DNA from: Ornithodoros turicata
Taxonomy: Eukaryota; Arthropoda; Arachnida; Ixodida; Argasidae
Length of the DNA stretch: 64,000 nucleotides
NCBI RefSeq assembly: GCF_037126465.1
Contig: NC_088209.1
Location: 6,031,947-6,095,946, forward strand
Reading direction: 5' to 3'
Part shown: positions 1 to 12,528 of the stretch, piece by piece
Position numbering within the stretch: the first letter of the stretch is position 1
Layout: the number at the start of each line of letters is the position of its first letter
Translations under genes and position numbers: made by a program
The notes under the pieces: model-generated
Told to the model about the DNA's origin: nothing
Databases searched by the model: none
What the model saw: only the letters and a program-made list of their open reading frames with translations

Positions 1-777
1 TGCGCACTTCTTTGCGACAATCAAGCAGGCGGGGCTAAAGCCGAATTTTTACTGATTTTTTAAGACTATATTTGTTGCGATAGAGTGCATAGTTTCGGTT
101 GGGTGTGTGGTTATCAGTGTACGACTTTATATTTCTGTGAAAAAAAAAGTGAGGTTCGCTTGACAATTTTCAAAGTTCAATTGAAAAATAAATTTCCCGC
201 AATTAAAAATTGTCCAAAGCCTTCCTCAATCGTCGCAAAAGATTCTAGAAGGTAATTGCCGGAAGTCCGACAATCCTCCGGCGAGTACGTAGCCATTTAG
301 AATATTTTATCACCTTAGGTGAAACACCCTGTACGTTTGATGCCTCGTGAGGCGTACCTGGCCGTTTTTGCCTGAGGCATTGCTAGAGCAATCGACAAAG
401 CCTGTAAAGTGCAGTTGTAATGATAATTTTTCAAATCATTGTACTTTTTCCAAATCACGAAATCATTGTACTTTCAACAAGAACAAAAATAGAAAAAGGA
501 AGAAACACACTACCGCTCTCTCACTTCTATAAATTTGTCTCAACGCATTTATTGAAGGCATAAAAAAGTATTTCAGTTTCTGGTGCTCTAATGTCAATTT
601 CTTTTTCGCCTCAAGATAATCAAGAACGCGAGATTGCCTTCCCTATCCGTGCTACAACCTGCACCGTTCCTCGGATTACTTGGACGATTCATTTTAATGA
701 GCATGTCAGTGGCTTCCATTTTTATATTTGTCGCACTGCTCAATCTATAGAACTCCATACACGGGAGTGCTCTCCTC

Positions 778-1042
778 TAGGCTAGGCTAGGCTAGGTTAG
801 GCTAGGCTAGGCTAGGCTAGGCTAGGCTAGGTTAGGCTAGGCTAGGCTAGGCTAGGCTAGGCTAGGCTAGGCTAGGCTAGGCTAGGCTAGGTTAGGTTAG
901 GTTAGGTTCGGTTCGGTTCGGTTCGGTTAGGTTCGGTTCGGTTCGGTTGGGTTGGTTGGGCTGGGTTGGGTTGGGTTGGGTTGGGTTGGGTAGGGTAGGG
1001 TAAGGTTAGGTTAGGTTAGGTAAGGTAAGGTAAGGTAAGGTA
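778..1042 (+). repeat. TTAGG-variant tract, unit 1 (type A)
   Basis: A 265 bp run of 5-6 base motifs in ordered blocks: GCTAGG first, then TTAGG, TTCGG, TTGGG, TAGGG and finally TAAGG. TTAGG is the ancestral arthropod telomere repeat. The blocks look like a telomere-type seed that diversified by local slippage. No canonical pure TTAGG stretch is longer than a few units, so this is an interstitial tract and not a functional telomere. Confidence 0.9.
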
Positions 1043-1409
1043 ATAGGGTACGTTAGTTATACGCTGGGTGTTAGTGCCCGTCACGGGACACACAAACTTC
1101 ACGTTGTGGTCAACTGTTGTGTACTGCAGATTCATGTGTGTCCCGTTGACCTCGCGCAGGTAGCTTATGCACATGTAGTCCTGTCATTCGTTTGTCGCTA
1201 CCTTCGTGCCCGGTGCGACGCCCTGCCAAATGAGCGGGCCAGGTGTAAAGAAATCAAGAGCTATATACTCAGATATCGTCGAAATGGTTTGAACATTATG
1301 AGAGCATTCGATTGTCCTGATGCTTGTCCTGTGCATACATGTCCCGTGTTTATCTGTTGTACGTTCTCATCCCCCTCCCCTCCCCGTGAATGAATTACTT
1401 TGGTAATCT

Positions 1410-1655
1410 AAAAACAGAACTTCACCACACAGCACGCTGTGCGCCAATCATAGCCGCGAATGATAGGGTTGTCCCTTTTGATTCGAGGAGAGGGCGAGGC
1501 GCACGCTTTTTTGGTGGCAATTACCATATATCTAAATTGCCACAAAAAGGCGTACGCCCGTCTCTCTCCTAGGAATCAGAAGCGATAACTGTATCATTCG
1601 TGGCAGTGGTTGGCTCACAGCGTGCTATGCGGTGAAGCTTTGTTTTTAGAGTGTA
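1410..1655. mobile_element. MITE with AACTTCACC inverted ends, inside every full satellite unit
   Basis: Left end reads CTAAAAACAGAACTTCACC and the right end is its rough inverse, closing in AGAGTGTA. The inner termini carry the AGCACGCT / AGCGTGCT pair that marks the same family at 42004-42238 and 49712-50694. About 245 bp. Equivalent copies lie at 3868-4113, 6489-6734 and 8933-9178. The MITE must have inserted before the satellite was amplified. No coding capacity. Confidence 0.75.
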
Positions 1656-3384
1656 TAGGATCGGTGTTCGCGGTCAGCACCGGGAGTGGAGATGGCACTG
1701 AAGAATATGAGTACTGCTCGAAGAGAAGTTGTCGTCTTCAGAAGCTGAAACACTGTCTTGCCTTCCCACAGCCGTGTGAACTGCAGTTCGTCCGATTTCC
1801 TTCCCAAAAAATACGAGCCATGCTCGCTGCGGCGGCGTGCTGCTGTATAAATGCCGCGCTTGCCCCTAATTACTTTTGGGATTTCCCGTCTTCTTGCGAC
1901 AAGGAACGCACGAACACACGGTGCACACGTTGTAGGTCAGATACACTGGAGCGAGACGCCAACCACCGATCGTGCAGCCAGACGCGTAGCAAGTAACAAT
2001 TGAAACCCATTCATACGCTATCGTGCCATTCCAAAACTGTGACGTGCTCTTCGCACATCATTAGAAACAAGCGCACGCATTGCCTTGGTCGGCGTCACCA
2101 TTCTGCAAGTCGACTTCACCTAGCGCACAAATGCATCAGGTGAAGCCCACTTTACAAACCTACCAGTATGGCTAGACTACGTTCGTTTCCGCCACAAATG
2201 GCGAAATGTAACGCTTTGATGCCATGTGAAGCCCACCTTACGGAGCAGCTGGTGTTGCTTCATATCGTTGTCTCCCCTTCGTATTCTTTGTAAAAGTATG
2301 TGCATTTTTAGCACGATTTCTACGCCTGTACCATGGGCGTCCCTGTGACTCTTTTTTCAGCGTAGGGCAAATAATTCCCAAAGGGAGAGGGGACGAAAAC
2401 GTACAACCAACAGACCCAAGACAATAACATGAGGGCAATCGAATGCTTTGACATGCAGACGGTCCTCAGATAATGTCCAAATTATTAGACGATATCCGAG
2501 TATAATTCTTGACTACCTGCGAGCCTGTGATAAGTCGGTTGTCACCAGCATCAAGGTCAACGCGGCGCAAAGAAAGGTACCTTGTACCTCTCCCCGCAAA
2601 TACCGTGCGCACTTCTTTGCGACAATCAAGCAGGCGGGGCTAAAGCCGAATTTTTACTGATTTTTTAAGACTATATTTGTTGCGATACAGTGCATAGTTT
2701 CGGTTGGGTGTGTGGTTATCAGTGGACGACTTTATATTTCTGTGAAAAAAAAAAAGTGAGGTTCGCTTGACAATTTTCAAAGTTCAATTGAAAAATAAAT
2801 TTCCCGCAATTAAAAATTGTCCAAAGCCTTCCTCAATCGTCGCAAAAGATTCTAGAAGGTAATTGCCGGAAGTCCGACAATCCTCCGGCGAGTACGTAGC
2901 CATTTAGAATATTTTATCACCTTAGGTGAAACACCCTGTACGTTTGATGCCTCGTGAGGCGTACCTGGCCGTTTTTGCCTGAGGCATTGCTAGAGCAATC
3001 GACAAAGCCTGTAAAGTGCAGTTGTAATGATAATTTTTCAAATCATTGTACTTTTTCCAAATCACGAAATCATTGTACTTTCGACAAGAACAAAAATAGA
3101 AAAAGGAAGAAACACACTACCGCTCTCTCACTTCTATAAATTTGTCTCACCGCATTTATTGAAGGCATAAAAAAGTATTTCAGTTTCTGGTGCTCTAATG
3201 TCAATTTCTTTTTCGCCTCAAGCCAATCAAGAACGCGAGATTGCCTTCCCTATCCGTGCTACAACCTGCACCGTTCCTCGGATTACTTGGACGATTCATT
3301 TTAATGAGCATGTCAGTGGCTTCCATTTTTATATTTGTCGCACTGCTCAATCTATAGAACTCCATACACGGGAGTGCTCTCCTC

Positions 3385-3501
3385 TAGGTTAGGTTAGGTT
3401 AGGTTAGGTTGGGTTGGGTTGGGTTGGGTTGGGTTGGGTTGGGTTGGGTTGGGTAAGGTTAGGTTAGGTTAGGTTAGGTAAGGTAAGGTAAGGTAAGGTA
3501 A
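3385..3501 (+). repeat. TTAGG-variant tract, unit 2 (type B)
   Basis: About 117 bp. It lacks the GCTAGG and TTCGG blocks of the A units and runs TTAGG, TTGGG, TTAGG, TAAGG. It lies at the same position in the unit as the tract at 778-1042. Confidence 0.9.
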
Positions 3502-5841
3502 TAGGGTACGTTAGTTATACGCTGGGTGTTAGTGCCCGTCACGGGACACACAAACTTCACGTTGTGGTCAACTGTTGTGTACTGCAGATTCATGTGTGTC
3601 CCGTTGACCTCGCGCAGGTAGCTTATGCACATGTAGTCCTGTCATTCGTTTGTCGCTACCTTCGTGCCCGGTGCGACGCCCTGCCAAATGAGCGGGCCAG
3701 GTGTAAAGAAATCAAGAGCTATATACTCAGATATCGTCGAAATGGTTTGAACATTATGAGAGCATTCGATTGTCCTGATGCTTGTCCTGTGCATACATGT
3801 CCCGTGTTTATCTGTTGTACGTTCTCATCCCCCTCCCCTCCCTGTGAATGAATTACTTTGGTAATCTAAAAACAGAACTTCACCACACAGCACGCTGTGC
3901 GCCAATCATAGCCGCGAATGATAGGGTTGTCCCTTTTGATTCGAGGAGAGGGGGAGGCGCACGCTTTTTTGGTGGCAATTACCATATATCTAAATTGCCA
4001 CAAAAAGGCGTACGCCCGTCTCTCTCCTAGGAATCAGAAGCGATAACTGTATCATTCGTGGCAGTGGTTGGCTCACAGCGTGCTATGCGGTGAAGCTTTG
4101 TTTTTAGAGTGTATGGGATCGGTGTTCGCGGTCAGCACCGGGAGTGGAGATGGCACTGAAGAATATGAGTACTGCTCGAAGAGAAGTTGTCGTCTTCAGA
4201 AGCTGATACACTGTCTTGCCTTCCCACAGCCGTGTGAACTGCAGTTCGTCCGATTTCCTTCCCAAAAAAATACGAGCCATGCTCGCTGCGGCGGCGTGCT
4301 GCTGTATAAATGCCGCGCTTGCCCCTAATTACTTTTGGGATTTCCCGTCTTCTTGCGACAAGGAACGCACGAACACACCGTGCACACGTTGTAGGTCAGA
4401 TACACTGGAGCGAGACGCCAACCACCGATCGTGCAGCCAGACGCGTAGCAAGTAACAACTGAAACCCATTCATACGCTATCGTGCCATTCCAAAACTGTG
4501 ACGTGCTGTTCGCACATCATTAGAAACAAGCGCACGCATTGCCTTGGTAGGCGTCACCATTCTGCAAGTCGACTTCACCTAGCGCACAAATGCATCAGGT
4601 GAAGCCCACTTTACAAACCTACCAGTATGGCTAGACTACGTTCGTTTCCGCCAGAAATGGTGAAATGTAACGCTTTGATGCCATGTGAAGCCCACCTTAC
4701 GGAGCAGCTGGTGTTGCTTCATATCGTTGTCTCCCCTTCGTATTCTTTGTAAAAGTATGTGCATTTTTAGCACGATTTCTACGCCTGTACCATGGGCGTC
4801 CCTGTGACTCTTTTTTCAGCGTAGGGCAAATAATTCCCAAAGGGAGAGGGGACGAAAACGTACAACCAACAGACCCAAGACAATAACATGAGGGCAATCG
4901 AATGCTTTGACATGCAGACGGTCCTCAGATAATGTCCAAATTATTAGACGATATCCGAGTATAATTCTTGACTACCTGCGAGCCTGTGATAAGTTGGTTG
5001 TCACCAGCATCAAGGCCAACGCGGCGCAAAGAAAGGTACCTTGTACCTCTCCCCGCAAATACCGTGCGCACTTCTTTTCGACAATCAAGCAGGCGGGGCT
5101 AAAGCCGAATTTTTACTGATTTTTTAAGACTATATTTGTTGCGATAGAGTGCATAGTTTCGGTTGGGTGTGTGGTTATCAGTGTACGACTTTATATTTCT
5201 GTGAAAAAAAAAGTGAGGTTCGCTTGACAATTTTCAAAGTTCAATTGAAAAATAAATTTCCCGCAATTAAAAATTGTCCAAAGCCTTCCTCAATCGTCGC
5301 AAAAGATTCTAGAAGGTAATTGCCGGAAGTCCGACAATCCTCCGACGAGTACGTAGCCATTTAGAATATTTTATCACCTTAGGTGAAACACCCTGTACGT
5401 TTGATGCCTCGTGAGGCGTACCTGGCCGTTTTTGCCTGAGGCATTGCTAGAGCAATCGACAAAGCCTGTAAAGTGCAGTTGTAATGATAATTTTTCAAAT
5501 CATTGTACTTTTTCCAAATCACGAAATCATTGTACTTTCAACAAGAACAAAAATAGAAAAAGGAAGAAACACACTACCGCTCTCTCACTTCTATAAATTT
5601 GTCTCAACGCATTTATTGAAGGCATAAAAAAGTATTTCAGTTTCTGGTGCTCTAATGTCAATTTCTTTTTCGCCTCAAGATAATCAAGAACGCGAGATTG
5701 CCTTCCCTATCCGTGCTACAACCTGCACCGTTCCTCGGATTACTTGGACGATTCATTTTAATGAGCATGTCAGTGGCTTCCATTTTTATATTTGTCGCAC
5801 TGCTCAATCTATAGAACTCCATACACGGGAGTGCTCTCCTC

Positions 5842-6121
5842 TAGGCTAGGCTAGGCTAGGTTAGGCTAGGCTAGGCTAGGCTAGGCTAGGCTAGGTTAGG
5901 CTAGGCTAGGCTAGGCTAGGCTAGGCTAGGCTAGGCTAGGCTAGGTTAGGTTAGGTTAGGTTCGGTTCGGTTCGGTTCGGTTCGGTTCGGTTCGGTTCGG
6001 TTCGGTTCGGTTAGGTTCGGTTCGGTTGGGTTGGTTGGGCTGGGTTGGGTTGGGTTGGGTTGGGTTGGGTAGGGTAGGGTAAGGTTAGGTTAGGTTAGGT
6101 AAGGTAAGGTAAGGTAAGGTA
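5842..6121 (+). repeat. TTAGG-variant tract, unit 3 (type A)
   Basis: About 280 bp with the same block order as unit 1, but the TTCGG block is visibly longer. The sub-blocks therefore still change length between otherwise near-identical units. Confidence 0.9.
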
Positions 6122-8463
6122 ATAGGGTACGTTAGTTATACGCTGGGTGTTAGTGCCCGTCACGGGACACACAAACTTCACGTTGTGGTCAACTGTTGTG
6201 TACTGCAGATTCATGTGTGTCCCGTTGACCTCGCGCAGGTAGCTTATGCACATGTAGTCCTGTCATTCGTTTGTCGCTACCTTCGTGCCCGGTGCGACGC
6301 CCTGCCAAATGAGCGGGCCAGGTGTAAAGAAATCAAGAGCTATATACTCAGATATCGTCGAAATGGTTTGAACATTATGAGAGCATTCGATTGTCCTGAT
6401 GCTTGTCCTGTGCATACATGTCCCGTGTTTATCTGTTGTACGTTCTCATCCCCCTCCCCTCCCCGTGAATGAATTACTTTGGTAATCTAAAAACAGAACT
6501 TCACCACACAGCACGCTGTGCGCCAATCATAGCCGCGAATGATAGGGTTGTCCCTTTTGATTCGAGGAGAGGGGGAGGCGCACGCTTTTTTGGTGGCAAT
6601 TACCATATATCTAAATTGCCACAAAAAGGCGTACGCCCGTCTCTCTCCTAGGAATCAGAAGCGATAACTGTATCATTCGTGGCAGTGGTTGGCTCACAGC
6701 GTGCTATGCGGTGAAGCTTTGTTTTTAGAGTGTATAGGATCGGTGTTCGCGGTCAGCACCGGGAGTGGAGATGGCACTGAAGAATATGAGTACTGCTCGA
6801 AGAGAAGTTGTCGTCTTCAGAAGCTGAAACACTGTCTTGCCTTCCCACAGCCGTGTGAACTGCAGTTCGTCCGATTTCCTTCCCAAAAAATACGAGCCAT
6901 GCTCGCTGCGGCGGCGTGCTGCTGTATAAATGCCGCGCTTGCCCCTAATTACTTTTGGGATTTCCCGTCTTCTTGCGACAAGGAACGCACGAACACACGG
7001 TGCACACGTTGTAGGTCAGATACACTGGAGCGAGACGCCAACCACCGATCGTGCAGCCAGACGCGTAGCAAGTAACAATTGAAACCCATTCATACGCTAT
7101 CGTGCCATTCCAAAACTGTGACGTGCTCTTCGCACATCATTAGAAACAAGCGCACGCATTGCCTTGGTCGGCGTCACCATTCTGCAAGTCGACTTCACCT
7201 AGCGCACAAATGCATCAGGTGAAGCCCACTTTACAAACCTACCAGTATGGCTAGACTACGTTCGTTTCCGCCACAAATGGCGAAATGTAACGCTTTGATG
7301 CCATGTGAAGCCCACCTTACGGAGCAGCTGGTGTTGCTTCATATCGTTGTCTCCCCTTCGTATTCTTTGTAAAAGTATGTGCATTTTTAGCACGATTTCT
7401 ACGCCTGTACCATGGGCGTCCCTGTGACTCTTTTTTCAGCGTAGGGCAAATAATTCCCAAAGGGAGAGGGGACGAAAACGTACAACCAACAGACCCAAGA
7501 CAATAACATGAGGGCAATCGAATGCTTTGACATGCAGACGGTCCTCAGATAATGTCCAAATTATTAGACGATATCCGAGTATAATTCTTGACTACCTGCG
7601 AGCCTGTGATAAGTCGGTTGTCACCAGCATCAAGGTCAACGCGGCGCAAAGAAAGGTACCTTGTACCTCTCCCCGCAAATACCGTGCGCACTTCTTTGCG
7701 ACAATCAAGCAGGCGGGGCTAAAGCCGAATTTTTACTGATTTTTTAAGACTATATTTGTTGCGATACAGTGCATAGTTTCGGTTGGGTGTGTGGTTATCA
7801 GTGGACGACTTTATATTTCTGTGAAAAAAAAAAAAGTGAGGTTCGCTTGACAATTTTCAAAGTTCAATTGAAAAATAAATTTCCCGCAATTAAAAATTGT
7901 CCAAAGCCTTCCTCAATCGTCGCAAAAGATTCTAGAAGGTAATTGCCGGAAGTCCGACAATCCTCCGGCGAGTACGTAGCCATTTAGAATATTTTATCAC
8001 CTTAGGTGAAACACCCTGTACGTTTGATGCCTCGTGAGGCGTACCTGGCCGTTTTTGCCTGAGGCATTGCTAGAGCAATCGACAAAGCCTGTAAAGTGCA
8101 GTTGTAATGATAATTTTTCAAATCATTGTACTTTTTCCAAATCACGAAATCATTGTACTTTCGACAAGAACAAAAATAGAAAAAGGAAGAAACACACTAC
8201 CGCTCTCTCACTTCTATAAATTTGTCTCACCGCATTTATTGAAGGCATAAAAAAGTATTTCAGTTTCTGGTGCTCTAATGTCAATTTCTTTTTCGCCTCA
8301 AGCCAATCAAGAACGCGAGATTGCCTTCCCTATCCGTGCTACAACCTGCACCGTTCCTCGGATTACTTGGACGATTCATTTTAATGAGCATGTCAGTGGC
8401 TTCCATTTTTATATTTGTCGCACTGCTCAATCTATAGAACTCCATACACGGGAGTGCTCTCCT

Positions 8464-8565
8464 CTAGGTTAGGTTAGGTTAGGTTAGGTTGGGTTGGGTT
8501 GGGTTGGGTTGGGTAAGGTTAGGTTAGGTTAGGTTAGGTTAGGTAAGGTAAGGTAAGGTAAGGTA
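8464..8565 (+). repeat. TTAGG-variant tract, unit 4 (type B)
   Basis: About 102 bp, the shortest of the five. Block order is that of unit 2 with fewer TTGGG motifs. Confidence 0.9.
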
Positions 8566-10910
8566 ATAGGGTACGTTAGTTATACGCTGGGTGTTAGTGC
8601 CCGTCACGGGACACACAAACTTCACGTTGTGGTCAACTGTTGTGTACTGCAGATTCATGTGTGTCCCGTTGACCTCGCGCTGGTAGCTTATGCACATGTA
8701 GTCCTGTCATTCGTTTGTCGCTACCTTCGTGCCCGGTGCGACGCCCTGCCAAATGAGCGGGCCAGGTGTAAAGAAATCAAGAGCTATATACTCAGATATC
8801 GTCGAAATGGTTTGAACATTATGAGAGCATTCGATTGTCCTGATGCTTGTCCTGTGCATACATGTCCCGTGTTTATCTGTTGTACGTTCTCATCCCCCTC
8901 CCCTCCCTGTGAATGAATTACTTTGGTAATCTAAAAACAGAACTTCACCACACAGCACGCTGTGCGCCAATCATAGCCGCGAATGATAGGGTTGTCCCTT
9001 TTGATTCGAGGAGAGGGGGAGGCGCACGCTTTTTTGGTGGCAATTACCATATATCTAAATTGCCACAAAAAGGCGTACGCCCGTCTCTCTCCTAGGAATC
9101 AGAAGCGATAACTGTATCATTCGTGGCAGTGGTTGGCTCACAGCGTGCTATGCGGTGAAGCTTTGTTTTTAGAGTGTATAGGATCGGTGTTCGCGGTCAG
9201 CACCGGGAGTGGAGATGGCACTGAAGAATATGAGTACTGCTCGAAGAGAAGTTGTCGTCTTCAGAAGCTGATACACTGTCTTGCCTTCCCACAGCCGTGT
9301 GAACTGCAGTTCGTCCGATTTCCTTCCCAAAAAAATACGAGCCATGCTCGCTGCGGCGGCGTGCTGCTGTATAAATGCCGCGCTTGCCCCTAATTACTTT
9401 TGGGATTTCCCGTCTTCTTGCGACAAGGAACGCACGAACACACCGTGCACACGTTGTAGGTCAGATACACTGGAGCGAGACGCCAACCACCGATCGTGCA
9501 GCCAGACGCGTAGCAAGTAACAACTGAAACCCATTCATACGCTATCGTGCCATTCCAAAACTGTGACGTGCTGTTCGCACATCATTAGAAACAAGCGCAC
9601 GCATTGCCTTGGTAGGCGTCACCATTCTGCAAGTCGACTTCACCTAGCGCACAAATGCATCAGGTGAAGCCCACTTTACAAACCTACCAGTATGGCTAGA
9701 CTACGTTCGTTTCCGCCAGAAATGGTGAAATGTAACGCTTTGATGCCATGTGAAGCCCACCTTACGGAGCAGCTGGTGTTGCTTCATATCGTTGTCTCCC
9801 CTTCGTATTCTTTGTAAAAGTATGTGCATTTTTAGCACGATTTCTACGCCTGTACCATGGGCGTCCCTGTGACTCTTTTTTCAGCGTAGGGCAAATAATT
9901 CCCAAAGGGAGAGGGGACGAAAACGTACAACCAACAGACCCAAGACAATAACATGAGGGCAATCGAATGCTTTGACATGCAGACGGTCCTCTGATAATGT
10001 CCAAATTATTAGACGATATCCGAGTATAATTCTTGACTACCTGCGAGCCTGTGATAAGTCGGTTGTCACCAGCATCAAGGTCAACGCGGCGCAAAGAAAG
10101 GTACCTTGTACCTCTCCCCGCAAATACCGTGCGCGCTTCTTTGCGACAATCAAGCAGGCGGGGCTAAAGCCGAATTTTTACTGATTTTTTAAGACTATAT
10201 TTGTTGCGATACAGGGCATAGTTTCGGTTGGGTGTGTGGTTGGGTGTGTGGTTGGGTGTTTATATTTCTGTGAAAAAAAAGTGAGGTTCGCTTGACAATT
10301 TTCGAAGTTCAATTGAAAAATAAATTTCCCGCAATTAAAAATTGTCCAAAGCCTTCCTCAATCGTCGCAAAAGATTCTAGAAGGTAATTGCCGGAAGTCC
10401 GACAATCCTCCGGCGAGTACGTAGCCATTTAGAATATTTTATCACCTTAGGTGAAACACCCTGTACGTTTGATGCCTCGTGAGGCGTACCTGGCCGTTTT
10501 TGCCTGAGGCATTGCTAGAGCAATCGACAAAGCCTGTAAAGTGCAGTTGTAATGATAATTTTTCAAATCATTGTACTTTTTCCAAATCACGAAATCATTG
10601 TACTTTCGACAAGAACAAAAATAGAAAAAGGAAGAAACACACTACCGCTCTCTCACTTCTATAAATTTGTCTCACCGCATTTATTGAAGGCATAAAAAAG
10701 TATTTCCGTTTCTGGTGCTCTAATGTCAATTTCTTTTTCGCCTCAGGCTAATCAAGAACGCGAGATTGCCTTCCCTATCCGTGCTACAACCTGCACCGTT
10801 CATCGGATTACTTGGACGATTCATTTTAATGAGCATGTCAGTGGCTTCCATTTTTATATTTGTCGCACTGCTCAATCGATAGAACTCCATACACGGTAGT
10901 GCTCTCCTCT

Positions 10911-11071
10911 AGGTTAGGTTAGGTTAGGTTAGGTTAGGGTAGGGTAGGGTAGGTTAGGTTAGGTTAGGTTAGGTTCGGTTAGGTTCGGTTCGGTTCGGTT
11001 CGGTTCGGTTCGGTTGGGTCGGGTCGGGTTGGGTGAGGTGAGGTGAGGTGAGGTGAGGTAAGGTAAGGTAA
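10911..11071 (+). repeat. TTAGG-variant tract, partial unit 5
   Basis: About 160 bp with its own block order: TTAGG, TAGGG, TTAGG, TTCGG, then TGAGG and TAAGG. The TGAGG block is absent from the other four tracts. Together with other private changes in this unit (for example the GGTTGGGTGT triplication at 10227-10256), this marks the array edge as the most diverged copy. Confidence 0.88.
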
Positions 11072-11428
11072 TAGGGTACGTTGTTATACGCTGGGTGTTA
11101 GTGCCCGTCACGGGACACACAAACTTCACGTTGTGGTCAACTGTTGCGTACTGCAGATTCATGTGTGTCCCGTTGACCTCGCGCAGGTAGCTTATGCACA
11201 TGTAGTCCTGTCATTCGTTTGTCGCTACCTTCGTACCCGGTGCGACGCCCTGCCAAATGAGCGGGCCAGGTGTAAAGAAATCAAGAGCTATATACTCAGA
11301 TATCGTCGAAATGGTTTGAACATTATGAGAGCATTCGATTGTCCTGATGCTTGTCCTGTGCATACATGTCCCGTGTTTATCTGTTGTACGTTCTCATCCC
11401 CCTCCCCTCCCCGTGAATGAATTACTTT

Positions 11429-11770
11429 GCCCTACGCTGAAAAAAAGTCACACGGACACTCATGGTACAGACGGAGAGGCGAAAAGAAGCGACGTTGCGA
11501 TCACTGTCCCGTAATGTTTGTTTGTTTTTCTTCGCTCACTTTTGTCGATAGTACAAAAAATACAACATAGAAATGCACAAGTTACAAAGGAAAGAGAAAA
11601 ATAAATACGAAAAGAAAGCGTTCCAAAAAAATCCACATACTTTTACAAAGAATACCAAGGGGAGAAAACGGCACGGAGCAACATAAGCTGCTCCTTAAGG
11701 TGGTCTTCACCTGACATCGAAACGTTACATTTCGCCATTTTTGGCGGAAACGTATGTACAGTCTAGTGTT
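11429..11770 (-). repeat. Inverted fragment of a satellite component at the array edge
   Basis: The sequence from CCCTACGCTGAAAAAA onward is the reverse complement of the segment around 2160-2370 in each satellite unit, including the shared motif that pairs with TTTCGCCATTTTTGGCGG near 11730. It contains about 200 extra bases (near 11480-11640) that the satellite version lacks but that resemble the copy at 58990-59220. The satellite therefore carries an internally deleted derivative of a dispersed repeat. Confidence 0.7.
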
Positions 11771-11927
11771 CGCGTGCTAGCGCTGCGGACAAAGCAGGGG
11801 AATGAACGTGTAGTATATTTCTGTTGTTGGGAAAAACTCACGTGACCACTGACGTCGGACCAATCGTTGGGCCTCGGTAGAGTAGTTTTTTTGCTTTGTT
11901 TGATTTTGTCTCCCTGGGTGTCGGGTG

Positions 11928-12528
11928 ACGTCACAGGGGTGGCATCCAATGTATTGCTCCGTAGACGAAAGCGTGCTGTGCGAACGCAGTGCATCCTGGA
12001 CAGGTCCTGGTCGCACGTCACAGCAAACGTCAAGGCACACGTGACCTTAAAGATGGCGGCGCCCGCGAACGGCGGCCAAACCGTTTGTAAACAATGCGGT
12101 TGTTGTTTCTGGACGACGTTTTGGATGTTTTTCGATCACGGTAATTATTTTTATCCGATAATCTCGCAATAAAACGCGCAGTTTTACACATAAAGCCTCG
12201 TATTGTTGACAACTTCCAAAGATGTGATGCCGACCGTGCGTTAAGACTTACCGAGCCGATGCGATGTACTTAAACTAAGGTGAAATGGGCTACCATGTTG
12301 CGGAAGAAGCACCACATAGTTTACGCTGGCAAAATACGGTCATCTGTTGGTGTTATGACGGCGAAAATATGTCGGTAAGCGGCAAAACGACATGTAAACA
12401 AAGTCACATGACCTCAAAATGACGTTTTCTTTGACGTGCGACCAGGACAAGATGGCAGTTTTGCCAAAAGCACCCGCTTGAGGGTAGTTACAACAATGGC
12501 GGGTTTGTGTCACCCCTGTGGGTGACGT
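11928..12528. repeat. Imperfect inverted repeat with ~120 bp arms
   Basis: Left arm 11928-12043 and right arm 12406-12528 match in inverse orientation through several blocks: GACGTCACAGGGGTG, TCCTGGTCGCACGTCA, AAACGTCA and a CACGTGAC/CATGTGAC block. The loop is about 360 bases. This looks like a decayed TIR element. I found no target duplication and the overlapping ORFs are not convincing. Confidence 0.55.

Larger units (their letters stand above)
1..11428. repeat. ~2.5 kb satellite array with alternating long/short units
   Basis: Seen: the sequence at base 1 recurs at about 2606, 5065, 7685 and 10130, giving unit lengths of about 2605, 2459, 2620 and 2445 bases and a partial fifth unit. Units 1 and 3 (type A) share variants that units 2 and 4 (type B) lack. 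Examples are CTCAACGC versus CTCACCGC near 540/3147, AAGATAATC versus AAGCCAATC near 613/3221, and an extra A in the run near 1808/4267. The true repeat is therefore an A-B dimer of about 5.07 kb. Most of the A/B length difference comes from the simple-repeat tract inside each unit. Small ORFs recur in every unit only because the units are near-identical. The one-base A/B indel breaks the longest of them (128 codons in A) into 86 and 79 codons in B, so I call no genes here. Confidence 0.95.

Noticed and set aside
778..1042. A CRISPR array or true chromosome end
   Set aside because: No regular repeat-spacer pattern, and the tract is flanked on both sides by satellite sequence that continues for kilobases.
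347..10664. Recurrent small ORFs of 60-128 codons in each satellite unit (for example 347-532, 1106-1393, 1610-1996)
   Set aside because: They recur because the units are near-identical. Compositions are unremarkable, no domain is visible, and the largest is broken in B units by a one-base change.
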